DNA from: Paraburkholderia saeva
GTDB taxonomy: Bacteria > Pseudomonadota > Gammaproteobacteria > Burkholderiales > Burkholderiaceae
Reading direction: 5' to 3'
DNA: 64,000 nt
NCBI RefSeq assembly: GCF_907164555.1
Contig: NZ_CAJQZC010000008.1
Coordinates: 237,912 to 301,911 of the forward strand
Made by a program: the position numbers and the translations under genes. Of the stretch, positions 51,761 to 59,932 are shown one piece after another. How positions within the stretch are numbered: position 1 is the stretch's first letter; each line of letters opens with the position of its first letter. The notes under the pieces were generated by a model. That model did not search any database and was not told where the DNA came from. It worked only from the letters and a program-made list of their open reading frames with translations.

Positions 51761-54595
51761 TCAGCCGGCTTCGTCGCCGCCGGCGGCCGGCGAGCCCAGT
51801 TCGAGGTCGCGAACACGGGCGACCGCCTCGTCGCGGCTCGTCACGCCAAGCTTGCCGTAGATGTTCTTCAAGTGCCACTTGACGGTTTCCGGCGAAATGC
51901 CGAGCGTGCGGGCGATTTTCTTGTTCGGCAATGCCTGCGCAAGCAGGCCCACCACCCGTGTTTCGCGCTCGCTGAGCATCTCGGCGCCAGCGGGCGGCGC
52001 ACTCCGGGCACCGGATTGTGCCGCGGGCTGCGCGACACTGGCGGCTGTGGCTTTCTGCGCGGCCTGAAGCCGGTTCACATAGAAGGACAGAACCGGATCA
52101 TGCGCTTCGCCCTGCGCGACGTCGGCAATGAGGTCCAGCGCGCCGGGGGCGGCGTCGAGCAGGCTGCGCACGAGACCCAGCCGGTGACCCCGGCGCAGCG
52201 CGGCGAGCACCGCCTGACGCGCGGCGTCGGCCCGGCCGCGCCGCGCATCGACCACAGCGGCCTGCATCTGGAAATGCGCGACATGCCGCTGCCAGCCGCG
52301 CGCCTCGCAGAACGGAACCAGTGCCTGAAGCCGGCTCGCCGCGCCGTCGAAATCCTCGTGGGCGATGCACCAGTTGATGTGCGAGCGTTCGGCCATCGCG
52401 TGGATTTCCGCGACGGTTCCGGACGACGTCGCAGCCGCGCGCCCGGCGATCATGTCGAGACGTGCAAGGCCGGCTTCCGCTGCGTCGAACTGGCCGCCCT
52501 GCAGATGTCGGTGAATCTGCTCGGCGACGCTATGGGCGACGAGCCGGGACAACCCATACTGGGACGCATATTCTTCGAGACGTTCGAGCCAGGCAAATGC
52601 ATCGAGGTGATGCCCGGTCGCCCAGTGGACCGCCGACAGCACGGTCAGCACGCGCAGAACGGAGTCGGGAATGGACACCCGTTCGAGCACATCGACGCGG
52701 TCTTCCAGCAGCTTGCGGGCCGCTTCCAGATCGTTGAACTCGTAGAGCACTTCGCCAAGCAGCGCCGCCGCAAAACACGCGGCTTCGGCGGCGGCGCTGC
52801 CGCGCTGGTCGGCGTCGAACAGCACGTCGCGGCTGATGCGCTCGACCTGGATGAACTTGCCCTCCAGCGCGTAGCTGAACCCCGCGATGCAGCGGCCATT
52901 CAGCGCGCCCGCTGACGTGCCAAGGAGCGGCGCGCCGTCGACGAAGAGTGGCGGCGCCTCGCTCTGAACGCGCCGTGCCTCTTCGTACTCGCCACGGCGC
53001 ATGTAGATCCACGACAGCAGGTTGTTACGGCCGCCCACGGCGAGACTGTCGGCGTGCACCGGAATTTGCTGAAGTTGCGGCAGCACCGACATCGCGTCGT
53101 GCGTGTCGTCGCGCTGGACGGCGAGCGCCGCCTTCAGCAGGATCAGGCGGTAGCGCGAATGCGCGTCGCCTTCGGGAATATCGTCGTGAAGGCGCGCGAT
53201 GTCCGCCGCGCAGGCCTCGAATTCGCGTGCGTATAGTTGCAGATGGACCATCCATAGCCGCAGGCCGATCCGCGCCTGCACTTCGGCAAGCGGCAAGAGG
53301 CGTATCAGCACGACCAGCTTGCGCAGCTCGCCCCTGATCTGCATCGTCCGCGCGACGCTCAACACGAGGTCGGCGGCCGCTGCCGGTTCGCCGGCGAGTA
53401 ACGCGTGCCGTACGGCATCGTCGGGCTGCTCGTGATCGCGGAACCAGATCCACGCGGCCAGATGCACTTCGCGTTGATGCAGCTCGCTGCGCGCGCGAAA
53501 GCGTTCGAGCAGCGTCTCGCGAAAGAGCGGATTCAGCCGGTACCACGACTCGCTGCCCGAACTCTCGATGGGCGCGATGAACAAGTTGTCGCTTTCGAGT
53601 CGCGTCAGCAGCGCACGGACTTCGGCAGGCGACTGTTCGTCGCCCGTCAATGCGACGCACAACGGCGCGCATACGCGCGTGCAGCCTGCCATCCGGATCA
53701 GCAGTTCCACTTCGGACGGCGCGAGGCGCGACAACACTTGGCGCTCGAAATACTCCGCGAATCCGCGGGCATCCAGAAGCTGCGCGTGATTGGGCGGATC
53801 GACTGCCGCGACGTCTGTTCCGCCCTGTTTTTTCCGCTTCAGGCGCATCGCAAAGAGCTGCAGACCTGCGACCCAGCCGTCGGTCAGTTCATGCATATGC
53901 CGTGCGTCGCGCGGGCTGATCTGGCCCAGCTGCGCCTTGAGGAACGCTTCGGACTCTGCGGCGCTGAAGCGCAGGTCGCGCATGTCCAGTTCCAGCACGA
54001 GACCCTGGTCACGCGGGCGGCCGAGCGAAAGCGGCACCGTGCCGCGCGAGACGAACACGAGATGAAGGTTGGCCGGCGCGTAGTCGAGCAGCCACTGCAA
54101 TGCTTCGTGGTGACGCGGGCTTGTTATGTGATGCAGGTCGTCCAGCACCAGGACGACATCGTTCGGATGGGCGGCAATGCCGCGGACAAGCGCGATGATC
54201 GTGCGCTCGACCGTTTCGTCGTCCATGCCGCGACCGCCCAGCAACGCCGCTTCATGGGACATCGCGGGGTCGACCTGGGCGAGGCTTGCAACAAGATAGT
54301 CGAGAAAGTGCGTGAGTTCGTTGTCTTCGGGCACGAGCGTGAGCCACGCGATATCGAAGCCGAGTGACAGCAGTGCCTCGCGCCATACGATCAAGAGGCT
54401 TGTCTTGCCGCAGCCCGCCGGACCCTGAAGCACGATGCAACGGTTGCGCCGCGCGTCAAGGAGCTGCGTCAGAAGACGTTCACGCGCGACGATGCGAGCG
54501 CTGCTGCGCGGCGGAGTCAATCGGGGATCGCTACGGGATTCGGCGGCGGCGCCGGGGGAGCGGCGTGGGTCCGCGGGAGGGAAATTCTGCGGCAT
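51761..54595 (-). CDS. MalT-like LAL-type LuxR regulator (LAL2)
   Basis: 944 residues. An intact P-loop 'VLQGPAGCGKTSLLIVWREA', Walker B 'VVLVLDDLHHITSP', helical repeats, and a C-terminal LuxR HTH 'LSERETRVVGLLAQALPNKK' continuing 'IARTLGISPETVKWHLKNIY'. Many stretches are shared with LAL1 ('LEALRWLLDYAPPQLH' versus 'HEALQWLLDYAPANLH'). ATG 54595 (MPQNFPPADP) is chosen over the open frame to 54844. It lies upstream of, and in line with, the leftward operon. Confidence 0.9.
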   Translation of the reverse strand: MPQNFPPADPRRSPGAAAESRSDPRLTPPRSSARIVARERLLTQLLDARRNRCIVLQGPAGCGKTSLLIVWREALLSLGFDIAWLTLVPEDNELTHFLDYLVASLAQVDPAMSHEAALLGGRGMDDETVERTIIALVRGIAAHPNDVVLVLDDLHHITSPRHHEALQWLLDYAPANLHLVFVSRGTVPLSLGRPRDQGLVLELDMRDLRFSAAESEAFLKAQLGQISPRDARHMHELTDGWVAGLQLFAMRLKRKKQGGTDVAAVDPPNHAQLLDARGFAEYFERQVLSRLAPSEVELLIRMAGCTRVCAPLCVALTGDEQSPAEVRALLTRLESDNLFIAPIESSGSESWYRLNPLFRETLLERFRARSELHQREVHLAAWIWFRDHEQPDDAVRHALLAGEPAAAADLVLSVARTMQIRGELRKLVVLIRLLPLAEVQARIGLRLWMVHLQLYAREFEACAADIARLHDDIPEGDAHSRYRLILLKAALAVQRDDTHDAMSVLPQLQQIPVHADSLAVGGRNNLLSWIYMRRGEYEEARRVQSEAPPLFVDGAPLLGTSAGALNGRCIAGFSYALEGKFIQVERISRDVLFDADQRGSAAAEAACFAAALLGEVLYEFNDLEAARKLLEDRVDVLERVSIPDSVLRVLTVLSAVHWATGHHLDAFAWLERLEEYASQYGLSRLVAHSVAEQIHRHLQGGQFDAAEAGLARLDMIAGRAAATSSGTVAEIHAMAERSHINWCIAHEDFDGAASRLQALVPFCEARGWQRHVAHFQMQAAVVDARRGRADAARQAVLAALRRGHRLGLVRSLLDAAPGALDLIADVAQGEAHDPVLSFYVNRLQAAQKATAASVAQPAAQSGARSAPPAGAEMLSERETRVVGLLAQALPNKKIARTLGISPETVKWHLKNIYGKLGVTSRDEAVARVRDLELGSPAAGGDEAG

Positions 54596-54726
54596 CGTGA
54601 CCTGCGCCTTGCGCGCTCCGGCTTTGCGCCATGTCGGCGTGGGCCAAAGGACGAAATGATAATCGGCACATTGTAGCGCAGCGCAGCTGACGTTTTCACA
54701 TGCGGCAGGGTGGTGTCTTCCCGGAT

Positions 54727-55359
54727 TTATCGCTCTTCTTGCAGGTGACGCGCATCCAAAGTGGGTGCTTCGCGTTGCTGCATCTGTCGTCTGCGCTGCG
54801 TCGCGAATTGCACGACCTCGCCGCCTGCGCGCCAGGCGTAACACGTGTCGGCCATCGGATGCACCCGGTCCGCTTCTTTTCCGTCAACGGATTCGCCTGG
54901 GTCGGAAGGCGTCTTGCGCAGGCTCATCAGCGTCTGGATGGCTGTCGTGGCGATCGGCCCGAGCAGTTCGGTCAGATGTGTGCAGCCTTTCGGACCGGTC
55001 AGCCGGCTCTTGACCTCTTTCATGAAGCCCGCGCCGATGCTCAAGCCTTCAAGATTCCTGTACGCATCGTTGATTTCCGTGCAGAAGCGGCTGGGCGACG
55101 CGTTGGTATGCGCCTCGATATGACGGATCACCAGCTTCGAGTCGATAGTGACGACGATACGCATGTCGTGAAGCGGTGCGCCGGCGGGGACCGTCTTGAA
55201 GAGCAGATCGGCATCGCTGCTTTTCGTGTCCCGCATGCTGCCTTCAATATCGAACAGGCCGTCGCTTCGTTCGTAACCCACGCATTCGATACGGCGGGTG
55301 TGAAGAGACCGCCGTGTTGAAGCACTCGATGAAGTGACAGACATAGATATCTCGCTCAT
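54727..55359 (-). CDS. DUF2889 protein
   Basis: 210 residues: 'LHTRRIECVGYERSDGLFDI', 'AGAPLHDMRIVVTIDSKLVI', 'NLEGLSIGAGFMKEVKSRLT', 'GPKGCTHLTELLGPIATTAI'. DUF2889 genes often sit in aromatic or steroid catabolic clusters, function unknown. Start at ATG 55359 or 55344; neither has a clear ribosome site. It lies upstream of LAL2 on the same strand and is divergent from porin 2. Confidence 0.82.
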   Translation of the reverse strand: MSEISMSVTSSSASTRRSLHTRRIECVGYERSDGLFDIEGSMRDTKSSDADLLFKTVPAGAPLHDMRIVVTIDSKLVIRHIEAHTNASPSRFCTEINDAYRNLEGLSIGAGFMKEVKSRLTGPKGCTHLTELLGPIATTAIQTLMSLRKTPSDPGESVDGKEADRVHPMADTCYAWRAGGEVVQFATQRRRQMQQREAPTLDARHLQEER

Positions 55360-55703
55360 GAAAAAGCAGCCGCTCGGCCGGTGGAAGTCGAATTACGTTC
55401 AGACGACGTAGTGCGATGCCGCGTCTGTTCGTTCTTGAGTGACCGATATCAGTCAGCCTATCGATATGGCGACCACGTGCCGCCCCCCGTGCCGGGGGGC
55501 GGACGATGTGTAGTGCTCTCCTTTTATCCCTTGGGGTATTCCCGTCCCCCCTCTGTTTGGGTAGGTTTTCTGCGCGAACGTCCCTGCAATATGAGCCCGC
55601 AAAGGCCGGCCAGACTTTGACGGACCGTCATCCCGGCGCACATCTGTATGAGTTTGCTAGACCCGCGTCCGTCGGACGCGGTAAACATAAAAGGGAGACA
55701 CGC
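55360..55703. promoter_or_regulatory. Divergent control region DUF2889 / porin 2
   Basis: No gene is supported in this 344-bp gap. It contains a GC-saturated palindrome CCGCCCCCC-N5-GGGGGGCGG (55480-55502), 120 bp upstream of the DUF2889 start. It also contains CCCCTC-TGTTT-GGGTAG (55548-55564), 139 bp upstream of porin 2. Both have the 6-N5-6 layout of the LAL boxes; the first matches them only loosely in sequence. Confidence 0.55.
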
Positions 55704-56867
55704 ATGCGTTTTATGAGTCAGGGCATCTGCGGAGCCACGTTGATTCTTGCCGCCGGGGGAGCGGCGGCCCAGTCGAGTGTGACGTTGTATGGAGTAGCCG
55801 ACACGTTCGTGCAGTATCTGGATAACGGCGGAAATCATTCGTATTCCGTACGAAGCGGCGGTTCGACCGGTTCTCTGTTCGGTCTCAAGGGAAACGAAGA
55901 TCTCGGTAATGGACTGAAGGCGGTATTCGACGTCGAAAACGGCTACAACATCAACAATGGCGCATTCTTTGCCGACAGCACCGCGATGTTCTACCGGCAG
56001 TCGTGGGTCGGCCTGAAGCACGACACGTATGGCTCGTTGACCTTTGGTCGTCAATATCAGCCGAGCTTCTGGGCCGTCTACTTCACCGACCCGTTCCGCG
56101 GCAACGAAGTGATGTCGCCGCTTGCTGCCGCCGACCTGGCCGGCGCCACTGACCGTTCCACGCTCGCGACGCAGTACGTGTCGGGACGAACCAGCAATTC
56201 GATCGTCTACACGTCGCCCGACCTGAGGGGCGCGCATTTCTACGCGATGTATGCGCTGCCGGCTACAGTGACGCAACCGGTGCCGGTCCGCTCGGGCGCG
56301 ATGCTCGATCTCGCAGCGAACTATTCGGGTTACGGCTTCTACGCGGGCGTTGGTTACCAGTACCAGCACGGCTCGCAGGAGACCGCGCCGCTGGTGCCCA
56401 CGGCGCCGACGCTGTTGACGACCTTCGATCTGATGGCGACGGAGCACTTTACGGGTGCACTGGCCTACAGGCTCGGCATCGTGAACTTCCAGTTCAACTA
56501 TTCGTATAACCGTCCGAAGGACGCGCCCGCAGGCGCGCTCGTTACGATCACGCCAACGGTGCGGATCCCGGTTTCCGCGCTGGTGCACTCGTACAGCATC
56601 ATGGAACTGGGTGCGACGATCCAGGCGACCGCAGCGGACGTCATCGAGGTCGCCGGTGTTGAGCGCAATGTGCGTGGCGTGCACGACAACACGCCGGGTA
56701 TCGAGGTGGGCGTCGATCACAGCCTGTCGAAGCGCACGAGTCTTTACATGCGCGCGGGTTACCTGAAGAACAACGGCACGGCGAACATGAGCTGGCCCGG
56801 TGTGCCGGGTGTCGCGGCCGGTTCGAAGCAGGTCATGGCGGCGCTCGGCATGACGCATCGCTTCTGA
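55704..56867 (+). CDS. Outer-membrane porin (porin 2)
   Basis: 387 residues: signal peptide ending 'GGAAAQ', mature start 'SSVTLYGVADTFVQYL', 'FGLKGNEDLGNGLKAVFDVE', L3-type 'SLTFGRQYQPSFW', and terminal 'QVMAALGMTHRF' with C-terminal Phe. ATG 55704 follows AAAGGGAGAC; the frame is open further upstream without meaning. Followed by a BON gene, as porin 1 is. Confidence 0.93.
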   Translation: MRFMSQGICGATLILAAGGAAAQSSVTLYGVADTFVQYLDNGGNHSYSVRSGGSTGSLFGLKGNEDLGNGLKAVFDVENGYNINNGAFFADSTAMFYRQSWVGLKHDTYGSLTFGRQYQPSFWAVYFTDPFRGNEVMSPLAAADLAGATDRSTLATQYVSGRTSNSIVYTSPDLRGAHFYAMYALPATVTQPVPVRSGAMLDLAANYSGYGFYAGVGYQYQHGSQETAPLVPTAPTLLTTFDLMATEHFTGALAYRLGIVNFQFNYSYNRPKDAPAGALVTITPTVRIPVSALVHSYSIMELGATIQATAADVIEVAGVERNVRGVHDNTPGIEVGVDHSLSKRTSLYMRAGYLKNNGTANMSWPGVPGVAAGSKQVMAALGMTHRF

Positions 56868-56965
56868 CGGATCGCGTTACGGGAAGACGTCGCCACGCGA
56901 CGTCTCCCATCAGCGCTACTGAAGCCGCTTCCGGTCGGCTCGAGAACAACAAAAGGAAAACTTCG

Positions 56966-57316
56966 ATGAATCAAAACAGGGTAATCAGGCTGGCAGCTGG
57001 AGCGGTAATCGTTCTCGCATCGCTTGGCGCACACGCACAGGGTAGCGATGCAGCTGGTGCGTCAGGCCGACCGTCTGCATCGGATGCGAAAGCCGTCAAG
57101 GCCGCGGACCGTGCGCTCCAGAAGAGTGTGGTGCGTGCGCTGGGCAAGACTAAAGGGCTCAGGGCCACGACGATCACCGTGCGCGCGCGCAACGGCGTAG
57201 TGACACTGGAAGGCACGGTGCCGGAACAGTCGCAGGTAGGTCTCGCGACCCAGGCGGCCGAAGGTGTCGAGGGCGTGACCTCTGTGACGAATGCGCTGAC
57301 GTTGTCTACGTTATAG
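56966..57316 (+). CDS. Secreted BON-domain protein (BON 2)
   Basis: 116 residues, exactly the length of BON 1. Signal peptide to 'GAHAQG'; BON domain 'LQKSVVRALGKTKGLRATTI', 'VRARNGVVTLEGTVPEQSQV', 'EGVEGVTSVTNALTLS'. Start after AAAGGAAAAC. Envelope role inferred from export and family. Confidence 0.88.
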   Translation: MNQNRVIRLAAGAVIVLASLGAHAQGSDAAGASGRPSASDAKAVKAADRALQKSVVRALGKTKGLRATTITVRARNGVVTLEGTVPEQSQVGLATQAAEGVEGVTSVTNALTLSTL

Positions 57317-57348
57317 GCGGCGTCCCGCGCGTCCCTGCTGTTACATCA

Positions 57349-57377
57349 GGGCCTGCTCATCGTTGATGAGCAGGCCC
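57349..57377. terminator. Terminator hairpin after BON 2
   Basis: Perfect 13-bp stem GGGCCTGCTCATC / GATGAGCAGGCCC with a 3-nt loop, followed on the + strand by GTTTC. It lies between the convergent BON 2 and ALDH genes and its right arm is included in the adjacent 41-bp repeat. Confidence 0.75.
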
Positions 57378-57480
57378 GTTTCACGACATCTCAACCCGCA
57401 TCGTTGATGAGCAGGCCCGTTTCACGACATCTCAACCCGCATCGTTGATGAGCAGGCCCGTTTCACGACATCTCAACCCG
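57358..57480. repeat. Three perfect tandem copies of a 41-bp unit
   Basis: Copies at 57358-57398, 57399-57439 and 57440-57480 are identical. Each unit carries the loop and right arm of the BON 2 terminator and ends with the last bases of the ALDH gene (its stop codon lies in copy 3). Only copy 1 has the left stem arm beside it. It therefore arose by tandem duplication across the end of the ALDH gene and the terminator. No spacers, so not a CRISPR. Confidence 0.95.
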
Positions 57481-58894
57481 TGACCGACTTGCACTCGAGA
57501 AACTCGGCAAGCCCTTCGCGACCGTACTCGCGCCCGTTACCCGACGTCCTGTAGCCGCCAAACGGCACGGTGATGTCCAGCATCGCGCCGTTGATACGCA
57601 CCGAGCCGACGCGCAGTCGTGCTGCCACGCGGCGCGCACGTTCCGGATCGCTGCTCGCGATATAGCCGGCGAGACCATATTCCGTATCGTTGGCAATCGC
57701 GATCCCGTGTTCCTCGCCGTCGTACGGGATCATCACAAGCACGGGGCCGAAGATCTCGTCGCGCGCAATCTTCATGTCGTTGCGGACATCTGCGAAAACG
57801 GTGGGACGCGCATAAAAGCCCTGTGCGATACCTTCCGGCTTGCCGGGGCCCCCGGCTACGACCCGTGCGCCTTCCTCGATACCGGCGCGAATCATCGCCT
57901 GCACCTTTTCGTATTGCGCGCGGTTTGAGATCGGGCCCATTCGGGTGGCCGGATCCCGAGGGTCACCTATGGTGATGCTATTGGCGACTGCAGCAGCAAT
58001 CGCAGTGGCTTCGTCGTACCGCTCGCGCGGCACGAGCATGCGGGTGGGCGCGACGCACGTCTGGCCGGAATTGGCCATACACTGCGCGACGCCGCTCGTC
58101 ACCGCAGCCTTGAGGTCGGCGTCGTCGAGAATCAGCAGGGGCGACTTGCCACCGAGTTCCTGTGCTACACGCTTCACCGTGGGCGCGGCACTCATCGCCA
58201 CTTCCACTCCAGCACGTGTCGACCCGGTGATCGACACCATGTCCACATCGGGATGCGACGACAGCCGTGCGCCGACGCTACGTCCTTCCCCGAAGATCAT
58301 GTTGAAGACGCCAGGCGGCGTACCCGCTTCGTGCATGATCTCCGCGAAGATGACAGCGTCGAGCGGTGCGATTTCCGATGGCTTGAGCACGACTGTGCAA
58401 CCCGCTGCCAGCGCGGGCGCGACCTTGGCGACGATCTGGTTCAACGGCCAGTTCCAGGGCGTGATCAGTGCCGCGACGCCGATCGCTTCGCGCCGCACGT
58501 AGCTCTTGCCGTGCTGCGTCTCGAACTCGAAGTGGCGCAGCGTTTCCAGCGAGGCTTCAAGGTGCGCGAGTCCAATGGCAGCCTGCAGGTTTTTGCACAG
58601 CGTAATGGGGGCGCCGATTTCGATGCAGACCGCTTCTGCGATGTCGTCGAGTCGTGCGCGGTAGCGTTCGATGATCCGCTCGAGCAGCGCGATCCGCGTT
58701 TCGCGGCTCGATTCCGACCAGGAGGCAAACGCAGCGCGTGCTGCCGCGATCGCGCGATCGGCGTCTTCGGCGGTGCCCAGCGTCAGCCGTCCGGTGAGCG
58801 CTTCGGTGGCCGGATTGACAATGTCCATCTGCGTGCTGCCGGCAGACGGCCCGACCCACTCGCCGCCGATGTAGAAGATGTTCAACGTTTTCAT
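57473..58894 (-). CDS. NAD(P)-dependent aldehyde dehydrogenase
   Basis: 473 residues. Catalytic Cys in 'MANSGQTCVAPTRMLV', Glu in 'VKRVAQELGGKSPLLILDDA', NAD region 'ITPWNWPLNQIVAKVAPALA' and 'VSITGSTRAGVEVA'. C-terminal 'FGGYRTSGNGREYGREGLAE'. The stop lies inside the 41-bp repeat. It would oxidise an aldehyde made by the neighbouring GMC oxidoreductase or dioxygenase. Confidence 0.93.
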   Translation of the reverse strand: MKTLNIFYIGGEWVGPSAGSTQMDIVNPATEALTGRLTLGTAEDADRAIAAARAAFASWSESSRETRIALLERIIERYRARLDDIAEAVCIEIGAPITLCKNLQAAIGLAHLEASLETLRHFEFETQHGKSYVRREAIGVAALITPWNWPLNQIVAKVAPALAAGCTVVLKPSEIAPLDAVIFAEIMHEAGTPPGVFNMIFGEGRSVGARLSSHPDVDMVSITGSTRAGVEVAMSAAPTVKRVAQELGGKSPLLILDDADLKAAVTSGVAQCMANSGQTCVAPTRMLVPRERYDEATAIAAAVANSITIGDPRDPATRMGPISNRAQYEKVQAMIRAGIEEGARVVAGGPGKPEGIAQGFYARPTVFADVRNDMKIARDEIFGPVLVMIPYDGEEHGIAIANDTEYGLAGYIASSDPERARRVAARLRVGSVRINGAMLDITVPFGGYRTSGNGREYGREGLAEFLECKSVTG

Positions 58895-58928
58895 TTCGGT
58901 TCCAGGGGTTCTTTGGGTCCAGTCGGAC

Positions 58929-59846
58929 TCAGGCGGCGACCGGGTGATCGCCGATCACCGTTGCGCGCATCATGTGACGTGGGGCCGGGAAGTAATCCTG
59001 CACTGCGTAATGCTGGCACGAGCGGTTATCCCAGAAGGCGATCGTGTTCGGCTGCCATTTGAGGCGCACCTGATATTCCGGCGCCTGGGCCTGGCGGAAC
59101 AGATACTGCAGGAGGTCCATTTCCGCGAGCTTGTAGTCGAAGCCGACGCGATATTCCTTCATGGTCACGCGACCGTAGTTCGACAGGTGCGTGGTAAACG
59201 CCTCGTTGACGTAGAGGATTTTCTCACCTGTTTCAGGGTGGATTCGCACAACCGGATGCTCGACGGGCGGGAACTTCTCGCGCATTGAAGCGTGCTGGTC
59301 TTCGGGGATCGAAATGCCGAACAGCGGAAGGAAATCATGGGCTGCCTTGAGGTTCGCGATTCGCGCCTTCACGTCCTCGGGGAGATTTTCGTAAGCCGCA
59401 ACCATGTTGATCCAGATGGTGTCGCCGCCCACGTCCGGGCATTGCACGCATCGCAGCATGGAGCCCATCGAAGGAACCTCACGCCACGATACGTCGGAGT
59501 GGTAGAGGTTCTCGCGGCCGCGCTTCGTATCGTTGCGCCCGAGTATCACGAGTTCCGGATGATCGGGATGATGCGGAAACGCAGGGTGAATTTCCAGCTC
59601 GCCGAAGCGTTTTGCGACGGCAACGTGCTGTGCCGGACTGATATCCTGGTCGCGAAAGAACAGCACCTTGTACTTCAACAGCGCGCGGCGCAACGCAGCG
59701 TAAGTCGCGTCGTCGAGCGGATCGCGTAGATCGACGCCTTGAATCTCCGCGCCGATCGTCGGCGTATAGCGTTCGACGGCGAATGGCCACGCGTCCGAAC
59801 CGGCGCGAACCGCCTTCGCTTCAGGGGCGATCTCTGTTGCTTGCAT
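58929..59846 (-). CDS. TauD/TfdA-type Fe(II)/2-oxoglutarate dioxygenase
   Basis: 305 residues. Iron ligands His and Asp in 'LYHSDVSWREVPSMGSMLRC', distal His in 'WDNRSCQHYAVQDY', and the 2-oxoglutarate Arg in 'PRHMMRATVIGD'. Hydroxylates and often cleaves C-S, C-O or C-N bonds. I start at ATG 59846, which has GGAGAC; an upstream ATG is at 59858. Lies between the ALDH gene and the GMC gene on the same strand. Confidence 0.9.
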   Translation of the reverse strand: MQATEIAPEAKAVRAGSDAWPFAVERYTPTIGAEIQGVDLRDPLDDATYAALRRALLKYKVLFFRDQDISPAQHVAVAKRFGELEIHPAFPHHPDHPELVILGRNDTKRGRENLYHSDVSWREVPSMGSMLRCVQCPDVGGDTIWINMVAAYENLPEDVKARIANLKAAHDFLPLFGISIPEDQHASMREKFPPVEHPVVRIHPETGEKILYVNEAFTTHLSNYGRVTMKEYRVGFDYKLAEMDLLQYLFRQAQAPEYQVRLKWQPNTIAFWDNRSCQHYAVQDYFPAPRHMMRATVIGDHPVAA

Positions 59847-59932
59847 GCATGTCTCCATTGATGTGGGCCCGCAGGTACCGTCGTGCGTCAGGCGCGCGGC
59901 GCTGCGGACGTTTCAGGCAGTTGAGGCCGGGT

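Noticed and set aside
57358..57480. CRISPR array
   Set aside because: The three 41-bp copies are directly adjacent with no spacers; it is a simple tandem repeat.
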